From Gemmatales bacterium (GTDB taxonomy: Bacteria; Planctomycetota; Planctomycetia; Gemmatales; Gemmataceae): DNA of 64,000 nt. The stretch covers positions 124,001-188,000 of the forward strand of contig BPJP01000005.1 of NCBI GenBank assembly GCA_026004675.1. The letters are read 5' to 3'. Position numbers and translations under genes: made by a program. Below are positions 53,888 to 63,329 of the stretch, in pieces; position 1 is the stretch's first letter, and every line of letters begins with the position of its first letter. The notes beneath the pieces were generated by a model. It saw only the letters and a program-made list of their open reading frames with translations. It was not told the origin of the DNA and did not search any database.

Positions 53888-55555
53888 ATGAACGGGATCG
53901 CGGTTTTCCTTGACATGTTGGCAGCGGCAGGGATTCGTCATTTGTTTGGCAACCCCGGCACGACCGAATTGCCCCTCAATGCCGCGCTCACTGGCGACGA
54001 CCGCTTTCGTTACCTTTTCGGCGTTCATGAGATTCCGGTGATCGCGATGGCTGATGGTTTCGCCCAGGCCAGCCGTTCGCTCGGCGTGACTAACGTGCAC
54101 ATTTCATGCGGTCTCGGAAACGCGATGGGAATGATCTACAATGCGTTTATCGCGGGAACGCCGCTGTTGATTACCGCCGGGCAGCAGGACCGTCGGCTGC
54201 GCATCACGGAACCTGTCTTGGATGGCGACCTGGTGCGTGTCGCGCGGCCGTGGACAAAGTGGGCCTATGAAGTCCAACGGGCAGACGACATGGCCATCGC
54301 CGTCCGCCGAGCAGTCCAAACCGCCCTGACGCCACCCACCGGTCCGGTTTTTCTGTCCTTGCCAATCGATGTGCAACTGGAAGCAGTCACGCAGGTGGAT
54401 CGGGAGCCGCCACACGTTCCCGATTGCAGAACGCGACCTTCGACCGAAGCGATCGAGGCGGCAGCTCGCATGCTCCTTGACGCCAAGAACCCGGCGATCC
54501 TCGCCGGCAGCAGAGTCGCCGAGTCCGAAGCAATTGCAGAACTCGTGGCCGTGGCAGATCGCCTCGGCGCGGCTGTTTTTGCCGAGGGGAATACCTCCCA
54601 TGGCAGACTTCCCTTCCCCACCGATCATCCGCTCTATCGCTCCGTCTTGCCGCTCTGGTCCCCGAAGATCCGCGATGTTTTGGCGCCGTTCGACGTGTTG
54701 CTGATCGTCGGTATGAATGTAATGCGCTTATATATCCACGCTGAACCTGCTTGTCCCATTCCTGACCATGTCCAGATGATTCACCTCGACTGCAACCCCT
54801 GGGAAATCGGCAAAAATTACCCTGTCGAAATCGGCCTGGTGGGCGACCTGAAATGCGGCTTGCGGGAACTGGAGGAACGCTTGACGCGAGGCCAATCGCC
54901 TGCTCGGCAGGAGGAAGCGAACGCACGTCGAAACCGATGGCGTGACCTGCGTCAGGCCGAACAACAGGCGATAAAAGACCAGGTCAACAAGGAACGCGAT
55001 CTTCGGCCAATGTCTCCCTTGATATTCATGGATGCCTTGGCGCGTGTTTTGCCAAAGGATGTGGCCGTCGTTGAAGAAGCCGTGACCACGCACCAGAATT
55101 TTCTCGAGCGAACCGGAGCTTTGCCAGACGCGCTTGGCTTTTTCGCCCACCGCGGTTGGGCGCTCGGCTGGGGAATGGGATGCGCTATCGGTGTCAAATT
55201 AGCCTGGCCACAGCGACCGGTCCTTGCCATCATCGGAGATGGCGCAGCACTATACGGCATCCAAGCCCTGTGGTCGGCTGCCCACCATCGCATTCCTGTC
55301 ACATTCGTCATTGCCAATAATAGACAATACAGCATTTTGAAAGTTTGCGGCGATATTCTATCCTTGCCGTCATTACGTGACCCGAAATGTCCTGGCATGA
55401 ATCTAGTCGAACCGGCCATCGACTATGTCGGATTGGCAAAGGCGTTTGGCGTCGACGGCGTCACTGTCGACGACCCGGACGATCTGAGCGACACCGTTCG
55501 GGAGTCGTTGAAAAGCGAGCGGCCGTTGTTGATCGAAGTCTCCATCGCCCGCTGA
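53888..55555 (+). CDS. Thiamine-diphosphate enzyme, benzoylformate-decarboxylase-like
   Basis: A 555-residue enzyme of the ThDP decarboxylase family. HLFGNPGTTELPLNAAL and FGVHEIPVIAMADGFAQ (catalytic Glu) open the N-terminal domain, GNAMGMIYNAFIAGTPLLIT follows, and AIIGDGAALYGIQALWSAAH plus VTFVIANNRQYSILK form the cofactor site. The early text is closest to benzoylformate decarboxylase (MdlC) and related aromatic 2-oxo-acid decarboxylases rather than acetolactate synthase. The true substrate is not visible. The ATG follows TGGAGCGGAG. It lies 36 bases after the ImmA/IrrE-like gene. Confidence 0.85.
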   Translation: MNGIAVFLDMLAAAGIRHLFGNPGTTELPLNAALTGDDRFRYLFGVHEIPVIAMADGFAQASRSLGVTNVHISCGLGNAMGMIYNAFIAGTPLLITAGQQDRRLRITEPVLDGDLVRVARPWTKWAYEVQRADDMAIAVRRAVQTALTPPTGPVFLSLPIDVQLEAVTQVDREPPHVPDCRTRPSTEAIEAAARMLLDAKNPAILAGSRVAESEAIAELVAVADRLGAAVFAEGNTSHGRLPFPTDHPLYRSVLPLWSPKIRDVLAPFDVLLIVGMNVMRLYIHAEPACPIPDHVQMIHLDCNPWEIGKNYPVEIGLVGDLKCGLRELEERLTRGQSPARQEEANARRNRWRDLRQAEQQAIKDQVNKERDLRPMSPLIFMDALARVLPKDVAVVEEAVTTHQNFLERTGALPDALGFFAHRGWALGWGMGCAIGVKLAWPQRPVLAIIGDGAALYGIQALWSAAHHRIPVTFVIANNRQYSILKVCGDILSLPSLRDPKCPGMNLVEPAIDYVGLAKAFGVDGVTVDDPDDLSDTVRESLKSERPLLIEVSIAR

Positions 55556-55678
55556 AAGCGACCGATGATCGGCGTCGTTCATGGCTCGGCACCATCGTCT
55601 TTACCTTGTCCTCAATCCGGATTTGTGGCATGCTCCAGCGTTGTCAATGTGCCTGCTTGCTGGTGCAAGGATGGATTC

Positions 55679-56785
55679 ATGAAATCGACACGAAGAAGAT
55701 GGATTCACTTGGTGCTGTTATTTTGGCTGCCCGCAACAGGCTGTTTCGGCAAGAAGGAGCCGGAGCCGATCTGGCTGGGCCACATCGCTCCGCTTTCAGG
55801 GCCAGAACGCGGTCGTGGCACAAGCTCGCGGCAGGGAATCCTTCTTGCGGTCGAAGAGCTGAATGCTTCGGAAGAAAAGATCAATGGGCGACGTGCCATT
55901 GTCATCCACGCCGACGCTCGCAGCGATGCCCGGTCGGCGCGCGCAGTCCTGGTTCGACTCATCACGATCAATCAGGTGCGAGCCGTTTTCGGTGGCAAGG
56001 AAACCGCAAGGATCGAAGGTTTGTCCGGATTGGCCGCGACGAACAAGGTTCCGATCGTGGTTGCGGCAGCCAGACCGGAAAACGCAGCCAGCAGCTACGT
56101 TTTTTACACCGGCCTCGTACCCCAACGCCGCGGTCAAGCGCTGGCGGTCTTCGCCGATCAGGAACTGAAAACCAAACACATGGCAATCGCTTTGGATGAG
56201 CGCGAATCCCCTTCTGTGATAGAAGCGTTTCTCCGCCACATGCCGCCAGGCAAGATCATTGGCCGATGGTCGTTCAAAGAATCAGAACAACTTAAAGAAA
56301 TCGTCGGCGAAATGCGCAATCAAAAAGCCGACGCCGTATTGTTCAACGGCAACGAAGGCGATGTGTCGCGGCTAGCGAAGCTCTTGCAGGGTACTGGCAT
56401 TCCCATTCTCGTCGCCTCGACAGACGAACGAATGGACGAATGGACCGCGGCGCCTCTCCCCGTGCCTCTCTATGTTTCGACCGCATTCGTGCCCAATCTG
56501 GACATGCCGGCGGCAAAAGAGTTCAGCAAGCGATACCAGGAACGATTCGGGGAGCCTCCCGATGTCTTTGCCGCATTGGCCTACGACGATGCCCGCCTGC
56601 TGTTCGAAGCCTTCCGCAAAGCCGATACACCTGACGGGCAGAAAGTGCGTGATGCCTTGAACGACGTTTCTCTGGATGGCGTGACAGGCAAGTTGGCCTT
56701 TGCAAAAAACCAACTCGCTCGACCGCTTTTTGTCGTCAAGATCGAGAATCGAACAACCGAGGTGATGAAAAGTTTTCAGCCGTAG
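55679..56785 (+). CDS. Lipoprotein solute-binding protein, Leu/Ile/Val-binding type
   Basis: A 368-residue periplasmic-binding-protein fold of the type I amino-acid-binding (LivJ-like) family. The start at 55679 follows CAAGGATGG and begins a lipoprotein signal ending in the lipobox LPATGC, so the protein is lipid-anchored. LGHIAPLSGPERGRGTSSRQ and GILLAVEELNASEEKINGRR are the typical first strand and helix, and VFGGKETARIEGLSGLAATN the ligand region. No permease or ATPase gene of a Liv system is adjacent, so it may be a sensor or a stand-alone receptor. Ligand unknown. Confidence 0.83.
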   Translation: MKSTRRRWIHLVLLFWLPATGCFGKKEPEPIWLGHIAPLSGPERGRGTSSRQGILLAVEELNASEEKINGRRAIVIHADARSDARSARAVLVRLITINQVRAVFGGKETARIEGLSGLAATNKVPIVVAAARPENAASSYVFYTGLVPQRRGQALAVFADQELKTKHMAIALDERESPSVIEAFLRHMPPGKIIGRWSFKESEQLKEIVGEMRNQKADAVLFNGNEGDVSRLAKLLQGTGIPILVASTDERMDEWTAAPLPVPLYVSTAFVPNLDMPAAKEFSKRYQERFGEPPDVFAALAYDDARLLFEAFRKADTPDGQKVRDALNDVSLDGVTGKLAFAKNQLARPLFVVKIENRTTEVMKSFQP

Positions 56786-56911
56786 GGGAGCCGACAATCG
56801 AACGTTCGATCCTTCTTGATCGTTGATCGGCATTGACGCTGCAAGGATTTCCAAGCTATAACGATGGCCCGGCGAATCCTAACGGAACGGCAGCCAGCGT
56901 AGTGAACTCCA

Positions 56912-57988
56912 TTGTCAGCTATTGAATGCTACTACCGAGCCCTGGTTCGCGGGCAAAGCCAGGGATGGACAGCGCGTGCCGTGCGTTCAGCACTTTGGCT
57001 GCTGTCGGCGCCTTATGGCTGTGGTATGTCACTCCGCAACCGGTTCTATGACGCCGGCTGGTTGGCAAGCCACCGCGTCGGCGCGACGGTGATCAGCATC
57101 GGCAATTTGACTCTTGGCGGAACAGGGAAGACGCCTTGCGTAGAGTACGTAGCTCGTTTCTGTCAAAGACAGGGACTGCGCGTCGCCATCCTGAGCCGAG
57201 GCTACAACGCCCGAAACGGCGCTAACGACGAAGCCTTGCTGCTCGCGAACAATCTCGCTGGCGTACCTCATCTGCAAGGCAAGGATCGTTTGGCTTGTGC
57301 TCGTCAGGCGATTGCGACATACAACTCGGATGTATTGATACTCGATGATGGTTTCCAGCATCGCCGGTTGGCCCGTGATTTGGATGTGGTGCTGGTCGAT
57401 GCCACGCAGCCTTGGGGATTCGGTCATTTGTTTCCCCGCGGTTATTTGCGTGAGCCACTGCCGAACCTCAAGCGAGCGGATTTCGTCTTGTTGACGCGAT
57501 CGGACCACGTTTCGCGAGGGGAGTGCGAGCGTCTTTGCCGCCAAATCGCCTATTTCGCCCCGGGCACACCGATTGCCCTGACCACCCATCGCCCCATCGA
57601 ATTATTGAACGCCGCAGGCCGAAAAGAAGCCATCGGACTCCTGCGTGGCCAGCTCGCCCTGGGATTTTGCGGCATCGGCAATCCGGAAGCTTTCCGCCAG
57701 ACCCTGGAAATGTTGGGAGTTCGTCTTGTCGATTTCCGCACTTTTTCGGATCATCACCGCTACGACCAGCGTGACATCGACGACTTGCGAGACTGGTCGA
57801 AACGACAGCCGGAGTGTGTGTGCGTGGTCACCACCGAGAAGGACCTGGTCAAGCTGCCCCTGAATCGGCTGCACGACAAGCCTCTATGGGCGTTGCGCAT
57901 CGGTCTGCATTTTGAGAAAGGCAAACAAGAGTTTGAAGAGGCCCTGCTACGAACCGCACGCGGGCACTCGCATCGCCGCGCCGGATAA
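56912..57988 (+). CDS. lpxK: Tetraacyldisaccharide 4'-kinase
   Basis: A 358-residue inner-membrane-associated kinase that phosphorylates the lipid A disaccharide at the 4' position. SIGNLTLGGTGKTPCVEYVA is the P-loop, RVAILSRGYNARNGANDEA follows the family, VLILDDGFQHRRLARDLDVV is the Walker B-like motif with DDGFQH, and FPRGYLREPL and TTEKDLVKLP complete the signature. The start is TTG at 56912 without a clear ribosome site; an ATG at codon 39 would cut the N-terminal helix. First gene of the LPS locus. Its presence indicates that the organism makes lipid A. Confidence 0.93.
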   Translation: MSAIECYYRALVRGQSQGWTARAVRSALWLLSAPYGCGMSLRNRFYDAGWLASHRVGATVISIGNLTLGGTGKTPCVEYVARFCQRQGLRVAILSRGYNARNGANDEALLLANNLAGVPHLQGKDRLACARQAIATYNSDVLILDDGFQHRRLARDLDVVLVDATQPWGFGHLFPRGYLREPLPNLKRADFVLLTRSDHVSRGECERLCRQIAYFAPGTPIALTTHRPIELLNAAGRKEAIGLLRGQLALGFCGIGNPEAFRQTLEMLGVRLVDFRTFSDHHRYDQRDIDDLRDWSKRQPECVCVVTTEKDLVKLPLNRLHDKPLWALRIGLHFEKGKQEFEEALLRTARGHSHRRAG

Positions 57989-58068
57989 AGGAGTTGTTCC
58001 GGCGGCGACGACAACGAAAGGAAAGTGATCGGTTCGTCGACTGTTCCGTCAACCGTATGGAGGAATGA

Positions 58069-59064
58069 ATGGAAGCATCTTCCAGAAGCGGCCAATCTAA
58101 CCGATTCCCGCCATTTGAACTGAATGGATTGAAGACCTACGATCTGAAGTCGCGGCCGTCGAAAGTTTTTCAAGAAGACCTGGGGCAGCCGGTCGGTCCG
58201 GATGCGAAAGTGTCGGAGTGGATCGATTCGTTGCCGCGGCAGTTGGCAGGGATGGATTTGCGGCGTGTTCGCGACCATGTTTGCCGGGCTGTTCAGGACC
58301 AACGTCTTATTGCCGCCGGTATCGGCGGTCACGTCATCAAGACCGGTTGTGCTCCCTATTTGATCGATTGGATCGAACGGGGCGTTTTGAGTTGTATCGC
58401 GATGAATGGATCGGCGGCTATCCACGATTACGAACTGGCCGTGGGTGGCAAGACCAGCGAAGACGTTGCCGTGCAGTTGCCAGCGGGGAAATTCGGCATG
58501 GTTCGTGAGACGGCCGACGCCTTCGCGTTGGCGTCCCGTGTTGGCAGCGAGAACGAATTGGGATTGGGTTGGGCGCTGGGCAAGCATCTAGCGGAGACGG
58601 ACTGCCCGTACAAAGACAAAAGCATCCTCTTAGCCGCCTATCGTGCTGGCATTCCCTGTACCATTCACGTTTCCATCGGCTGCGATATTGTGCATATGCA
58701 CCCGCATGTTTCCGGTGCCGCCCTGGGCGAGGCATCGATGATCGATTTTCGCCGACTGTGCAGCGTCGTTGCCGCTCTCGAACACGGCATGTGGTTTAAC
58801 ATCGGCAGTGCTGTCGTCTTGCCTGAAGTCTTCGTCAAGGCCGTCAGCGTCGTTCGCAACTTCGGTTACAGCCTTGACGGCCTGACGACGGTCAACATCG
58901 ACAAAAACGCCAACTACCGCAGCAGAGTCAATGTTCTGGACAGGCCTTCGTCCAATGGTATCGAATTGATTGGCCATCATGAAATCGTGATTCCGCTGCT
59001 GCATGCGGCCGTCAACTGCAAGTTGGCGAGTGGCAAGCGCGAAAAATCTGCCAAAGCTGCCTGA
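58069..59064 (+). CDS. Deoxyhypusine-synthase-like protein of unknown function
   Basis: A 331-residue Rossmann-type protein resembling the deoxyhypusine synthase superfamily: AAGIGGHVIKTGCAPYLIDW, LSCIAMNGSAAIHDYELAVG, GKTSEDVAVQLPAGKFGM, CTIHVSIGCDIVHMHPHVSG and FNIGSAVVLPEVFVKAVSVV. True deoxyhypusine synthases act on eIF5A and need a Lys in the active site; no eIF5A is expected in bacteria. As I recall, close relatives sit next to hldE in Geobacter and other bacteria, so a role in heptose or LPS metabolism is plausible but unproven. ATGGAGGAATGA precedes the start. It is followed by hldE after 32 bases. Confidence 0.72.
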   Translation: MEASSRSGQSNRFPPFELNGLKTYDLKSRPSKVFQEDLGQPVGPDAKVSEWIDSLPRQLAGMDLRRVRDHVCRAVQDQRLIAAGIGGHVIKTGCAPYLIDWIERGVLSCIAMNGSAAIHDYELAVGGKTSEDVAVQLPAGKFGMVRETADAFALASRVGSENELGLGWALGKHLAETDCPYKDKSILLAAYRAGIPCTIHVSIGCDIVHMHPHVSGAALGEASMIDFRRLCSVVAALEHGMWFNIGSAVVLPEVFVKAVSVVRNFGYSLDGLTTVNIDKNANYRSRVNVLDRPSSNGIELIGHHEIVIPLLHAAVNCKLASGKREKSAKAA

Positions 59065-59096
59065 CCCGGCAGCAGTTCTGGAACTGGGAGCAAGAC

Positions 59097-60569
59097 ATGC
59101 TGACGGAACTCGTCGAATTGACACAGAATCTCGGCCAGCCCCGTGTTCTGCTTGTTGGGGATGTGATGCTGGACCGCTACATTTGGGGCAACGTGGAGCG
59201 GATCAGCCAGGAAGCCCCCGTGATGCTGCTGCGGGCCGACAAGCGCGAAGAACGACTTGGCGGCGCCAGCAGCGTGGCGACGATGTTGCGGGCCCTTGGT
59301 GCCCGTGTCGCTTTGGCAGGAGTAGTCGGCGTCGATGCCGATGCTGGCCGTATCCGTGCCCTCCTCGACGATCTCTGCATCGATCACGAAGGAGTCGTGG
59401 AAACCGACGACCGGCCGACGACGGTCAAGGAACGCTACATCGGCCGGGCCCAACAAAAACACCCACAGCAGATGCTGCGCGTCGATTATGAACAGCGCGC
59501 CACCTTGCCCGTGCACATCGAAGACCGTTTGCGCAGCGTCATCCTGCAGCAATTGCGCAAGTCTGACATCGTATTGATCAGCGATTACGACAAAGGCGTG
59601 TGTACGCCCAGCTTGATGACCACGATCATCGCCGGCGCCAAGGCCTGTGGTCTACGCGTGCTGGCGGACCCCTATTTAGGCAGGGATTACCGCAAATATC
59701 ACGGCTGTTCAGCGGTAACGCCGAACCGATTGGAAGCCGGTCTGGCACTCGGTCGAAACCTGCAATCGATCGGCGAACTTATCCAGGGAGCCGAACAGTT
59801 GCGGGAACAACTCGATTTGGAGGCGGCCATCGTCACCATGGATAAGGACGGCATCGCTTTTGCCCACCGTGACGGCCGACGACTTCATATCCCGACTCGG
59901 CCACGCCAGGTTTACGACATCACTGGTGCAGGCGACATGGTCCTCAGTGTCCTGGGGATGGCATTGGCTGCCGGCGCGGATTACGAAGCGGCGATTCGCC
60001 TGGCGAATGTCGCTGGCGGCTTGGAGGTCGAAAAGATCGGCGTCGCTGTGGTGACGCGAGACGAAATCCTTCGCGATTTGCTCGGTCAACATCCCGCTGG
60101 CGCGAACAAGATTTTCGAGCGTCCCGCGCTGGTCCGCGAGTTGGAACATCGCCGACGCCTGGGCCAGCGTATCGCTTTTACCAATGGCTGCTTCGACCTC
60201 TTGCACGCCGGTCACGTCGAGTATTTGCAGGAAGCTCGACGGCAGGCAGATGTACTGGTGGTCGCTATCAATGCCGATACGACGGTTCGCAGTTTGAAAG
60301 GATTCGGCCGGCCCGTCAATCCTGTCCAGCAACGAGCCCAAGTGCTCGCCGCTCTCGAGGCAGTCGATTACGTCATTGTTTTTGACGAGCCTACCCCTAT
60401 GGAGTTGATCAAGGCGTTGCGCCCTGACGTTCTTGTCAAGGGAGCCGATTACCGCAAACACGAAGTCGTCGGCGCAGATTTTGTCGAATCGTATGGCGGT
60501 CAGGTCTATTTGGCACCTTTGCGAGAGGGAGTGTCGACCTCGGAAATTTTGCGGCGGCTCGCTGGTTGA
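59097..60569 (+). CDS. hldE: Bifunctional heptose-7-phosphate kinase / heptose-1-phosphate adenylyltransferase
   Basis: A 490-residue two-domain enzyme making ADP-D-glycero-beta-D-manno-heptose precursors for LPS core. The ribokinase-type domain (1-320) shows LLVGDVMLDRYIWGNVERIS, SSVATMLRALGARVALAGVV and the catalytic Asp in DITGAGDMVLSVLGMAL. The nucleotidyltransferase domain (about 350-490) has FTNGCFDLLHAGHVEYLQEA with the HxGH motif and DVLVKGADYRKHEVVGAD. The ATG is preceded by TGGGAG. Both domains are complete. The partner genes gmhA, gmhB and hldD are not in the window. Confidence 0.95.
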   Translation: MLTELVELTQNLGQPRVLLVGDVMLDRYIWGNVERISQEAPVMLLRADKREERLGGASSVATMLRALGARVALAGVVGVDADAGRIRALLDDLCIDHEGVVETDDRPTTVKERYIGRAQQKHPQQMLRVDYEQRATLPVHIEDRLRSVILQQLRKSDIVLISDYDKGVCTPSLMTTIIAGAKACGLRVLADPYLGRDYRKYHGCSAVTPNRLEAGLALGRNLQSIGELIQGAEQLREQLDLEAAIVTMDKDGIAFAHRDGRRLHIPTRPRQVYDITGAGDMVLSVLGMALAAGADYEAAIRLANVAGGLEVEKIGVAVVTRDEILRDLLGQHPAGANKIFERPALVRELEHRRRLGQRIAFTNGCFDLLHAGHVEYLQEARRQADVLVVAINADTTVRSLKGFGRPVNPVQQRAQVLAALEAVDYVIVFDEPTPMELIKALRPDVLVKGADYRKHEVVGADFVESYGGQVYLAPLREGVSTSEILRRLAG

Positions 60570-60647
60570 GTAACCCGGCACCCTCGTCCCGCGGACAGCG
60601 CTTGCGTCACGTGAAATCGGCAGGGCTGGATGGCTATTGGATGATGC

Positions 60648-61706
60648 ATGAAGATCGCCTTGTTTCTGCCAAACTGGATTGGTGACGCCGTGATGGCGAC
60701 GCCAGCGATTCGCGCCGTCCGCGAGCATTTTGCCGACGCGTTCTTGATTGCCGTTTACAAGCCGTATATCGCCGGCGTCTTTGAAGGCTGCCCCTGGTTT
60801 GATGCCGTCGTCCATCTCGACAAAAAGGGACCGTATTCGGCGCGCTGGTGGTCCGCGGCAGTGAAATTGCGACGCTTTCGCCCGGAACTGGCGTTGCTGT
60901 TTCCCAATTCGTTTCGCTCGGCCTGGGTGGCATGGCTTGCCGGTTGCCGACGCCGAATCGGCTTTGCTCGTTACGGCCGATCGCCTCTGCTGACCGATGC
61001 GTTGGAGCCCATCCGCGATGAGCGCGGCCAATTGAAACCAAGTCCAATCATCCAGGCTTACAATCAGCTAGCCGAACATGCCGGCTGTCCCAAAGCGTCC
61101 TATCGGATGGAACTGTTTACGACACCGGCGTCGGAGGTTGCCGCCGATCTGGTTTGGCGTCGAGCGGAACTGGATCGTTGTCCTGCGGTTGTCTGCATGA
61201 ATCCAGGGGCCGCTTTCGGGGCTGCCAAATTCTGGCCGATGGATTATTGGGTGGAATTGTCGCGGATGATTGCGGATCGACTGCATTGCGGCGTACTCGT
61301 CTTGTGCGGCCCGAACGAGCAACGGCTTTCCCGAGAGATTGCCGGCCGCGCTTGCCATCCACTCGTCCATTCGCTGGCCGGTGCTCCGCTGTCGATCGGC
61401 TTGACCAAAGCATGCATCCGCCGCTGCGATTTGCTGATCACCACCGATAGCGGCCCGCGCCATTTTGCCGCCGCCTTCGATCGTCCTGTTGTCACGCTAT
61501 TCGGCCCCACACATATCGAGTGGACCGAAACATTTTACCCAAAAGCGATTCATTTGCAGAAAAAAGTCGATTGCGGCCCGTGTCAGCTCCGAGTCTGTCC
61601 CTTCGACCACCGCTGTATGAAACTCCTTGTTCCCGATGACGTTTTTCACGCTGCCTGGATGCTATTGCACGATGGACTGCGGCGAAAAGAGAGGAAAACG
61701 GGATGA
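60648..61706 (+). CDS. waaF: ADP-heptose--LPS heptosyltransferase II
   Basis: A 352-residue GT9-family glycosyltransferase that adds heptose to the LPS inner core on the cytoplasmic face. MKIALFLPNWIGDAVMATPA is the acceptor-side start with the catalytic Asp, NPGAAFGAAKFWPMDYWVEL the nucleotide-sugar site and LITTDSGPRHFAAAF with TLFGPTHIEWTETFYP the conserved C-terminal motif. The Cys-rich segment CGPCQLRVCPFDHRCM near the end is common in WaaF. Its stop overlaps the next start in ATGA, so the following kinase is translationally coupled. Confidence 0.93.
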   Translation: MKIALFLPNWIGDAVMATPAIRAVREHFADAFLIAVYKPYIAGVFEGCPWFDAVVHLDKKGPYSARWWSAAVKLRRFRPELALLFPNSFRSAWVAWLAGCRRRIGFARYGRSPLLTDALEPIRDERGQLKPSPIIQAYNQLAEHAGCPKASYRMELFTTPASEVAADLVWRRAELDRCPAVVCMNPGAAFGAAKFWPMDYWVELSRMIADRLHCGVLVLCGPNEQRLSREIAGRACHPLVHSLAGAPLSIGLTKACIRRCDLLITTDSGPRHFAAAFDRPVVTLFGPTHIEWTETFYPKAIHLQKKVDCGPCQLRVCPFDHRCMKLLVPDDVFHAAWMLLHDGLRRKERKTG

Positions 61707-63301
61707 ATACGGTCACCGAAGTTCGTCCTTCCGGCCATGACTGCCATAAGCAATCCAGCACGTTGGCGTCCTTGACCAGCGAACGAGTGCGTTCGGACTT
61801 CGCTCCGCCGGTGCCGGCATCGCTGTCGGCGCCGAAAAACTTTTCGCCAAAAGGTTGGGTCCGCGTCAATCCGGTTTTTCAAGGACTGCTGAAGGCAAAT
61901 GGGTTGCATTCGCCAGAGGATTTCCTGGCGCTTCCCATGGTCATCGTCAGCGGTCATCCCAATCGGCACGTGGGCACATTGAGTCTTTCCGGCGACGGAG
62001 GCGACATCCGCGTTTTTCTCAAGAAAGAGCATCGCGTTTGCTGGCGCGATCGGTTGGCGAATTGGCTTGCCGGTTATGGTTTCGTCTCTGGCGCAATCCG
62101 GGAAGCGAGATTGCTCGATTCACTCGGCGACGTGCCGGCACCTCAATGGCTGGCTGCCGGCGAAGACGGGCGTGGACGCGCCTTTGTCATGATTCGGGAA
62201 CTCGCGAACGCCATCGATCTGCGCACTTGGCTTCGTGTCTTTCCAGACCGTCATGGAAAAGCGGTCCGTCGTGTCGCCAGATCCCTGGCCCGGCTGCATA
62301 ACGAGGGCGTTGTCCATCGGGACCTCTTTTGCAAACACGTTTTCTTAACGGAAGACGGTACGGTCTACTTTGTCGATTGGCAGCGAGCCAAACGCTGCCA
62401 AAGACCATCCACAAACATCTGGTGTCAGGACCTCGCGGCGCTTCATGCCACCTTGCCGGATGATGCCATCGACTCTCGCTATCGGCTGATTTTTCTGAAG
62501 ACATACCTTCGGTACCGGTCCGAGCGAATGTCTTTCGCCGACGTACGCCGTGAAGTTGCACAACAGACCGCGAAGCTGTTGCAGAAACGTTACATCCGAG
62601 AAATCCGTCAATGCACGGTGCGAACTGGCGAACAAACACTTCTTTGGCTCGATGGTGTCACACTCTGCCTGACGCAACCGTACTACGATGAACTCGACGG
62701 AGTCGTTCCCGACTGGTTGGCGCGATGGGGTCAAACAACGAAAGCATCGGGCTTCGTCTATAGGCGATGCTGTCGTTTCGGGCGCTGGCTCATGGCCTGG
62801 ATTCGCTGCAAACCCTATGCGTCGGATTCTTTGCAACAGGCGGCTTTGCTTTTCCACCTGCAACGCTATGGAATTCGTACTCCGGAACTGATGGCTGTCG
62901 GCCAGCGGCGCATCGGCGCCGCGCGCTTCGAGTCGTTTCTCTTGACCCGCCGGTCCGAAAGGGCGACGGGTCTCAAAACCTGGTTGGAACGTTTTTCCTC
63001 AGCGCAACTCTTGACCGCCGAACGCAAACTACGCTGGTCGACTTTCGATGAAGTCGGCAAATTGCTGCGGAAATTGCACGAAGCCGGTATAACGCTTGGC
63101 AAGCAATTGCCTTTGGCCGTGTCCTTGAAAGACGGCTCCCCGGTTCTGGGCATCGACGACGTTGCTGCGCTCAGACGGCACCGACGCTGTACCGGCCGAA
63201 TCAGGTGCCGTGACCTGGCGGCTGTCTTGACTGCATTGAAACCCTTCGCGTCGCGAACAGACTTGATGCGTGTCAGGCGTGGCTACCGGGCTGCCCAATG
63301 A
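61703..63301 (+). CDS. LPS-kinase-type protein with two kinase-like modules
   Basis: A 532-residue protein of the InaA/KdkA/WaaP LPS kinase group. The N-terminal module (about 60-260) has RVFLKKEHRVCWRDRLANWL, the catalytic loop LHNEGVVHRDLFCKHVFL and FVDWQRAKRC in place of DFG. A second module (about 300-520) repeats the layout (SDSLQQAALLFHLQRYGIRT, LLRKLHEAGITLGKQLPLAV, VLGIDDVAALRRH) but lacks the HRD Asp, so it looks like a pseudokinase. It overlaps waaF by 4 bases. Predicted to phosphorylate core sugars (heptose or Kdo) at the membrane. The next gene encodes a further kinase of the same type. Confidence 0.82.
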   Translation: MNTVTEVRPSGHDCHKQSSTLASLTSERVRSDFAPPVPASLSAPKNFSPKGWVRVNPVFQGLLKANGLHSPEDFLALPMVIVSGHPNRHVGTLSLSGDGGDIRVFLKKEHRVCWRDRLANWLAGYGFVSGAIREARLLDSLGDVPAPQWLAAGEDGRGRAFVMIRELANAIDLRTWLRVFPDRHGKAVRRVARSLARLHNEGVVHRDLFCKHVFLTEDGTVYFVDWQRAKRCQRPSTNIWCQDLAALHATLPDDAIDSRYRLIFLKTYLRYRSERMSFADVRREVAQQTAKLLQKRYIREIRQCTVRTGEQTLLWLDGVTLCLTQPYYDELDGVVPDWLARWGQTTKASGFVYRRCCRFGRWLMAWIRCKPYASDSLQQAALLFHLQRYGIRTPELMAVGQRRIGAARFESFLLTRRSERATGLKTWLERFSSAQLLTAERKLRWSTFDEVGKLLRKLHEAGITLGKQLPLAVSLKDGSPVLGIDDVAALRRHRRCTGRIRCRDLAAVLTALKPFASRTDLMRVRRGYRAAQ

Positions 63302-63329
63302 AACAAGTACATCGGCAAAAGTATTGCAT

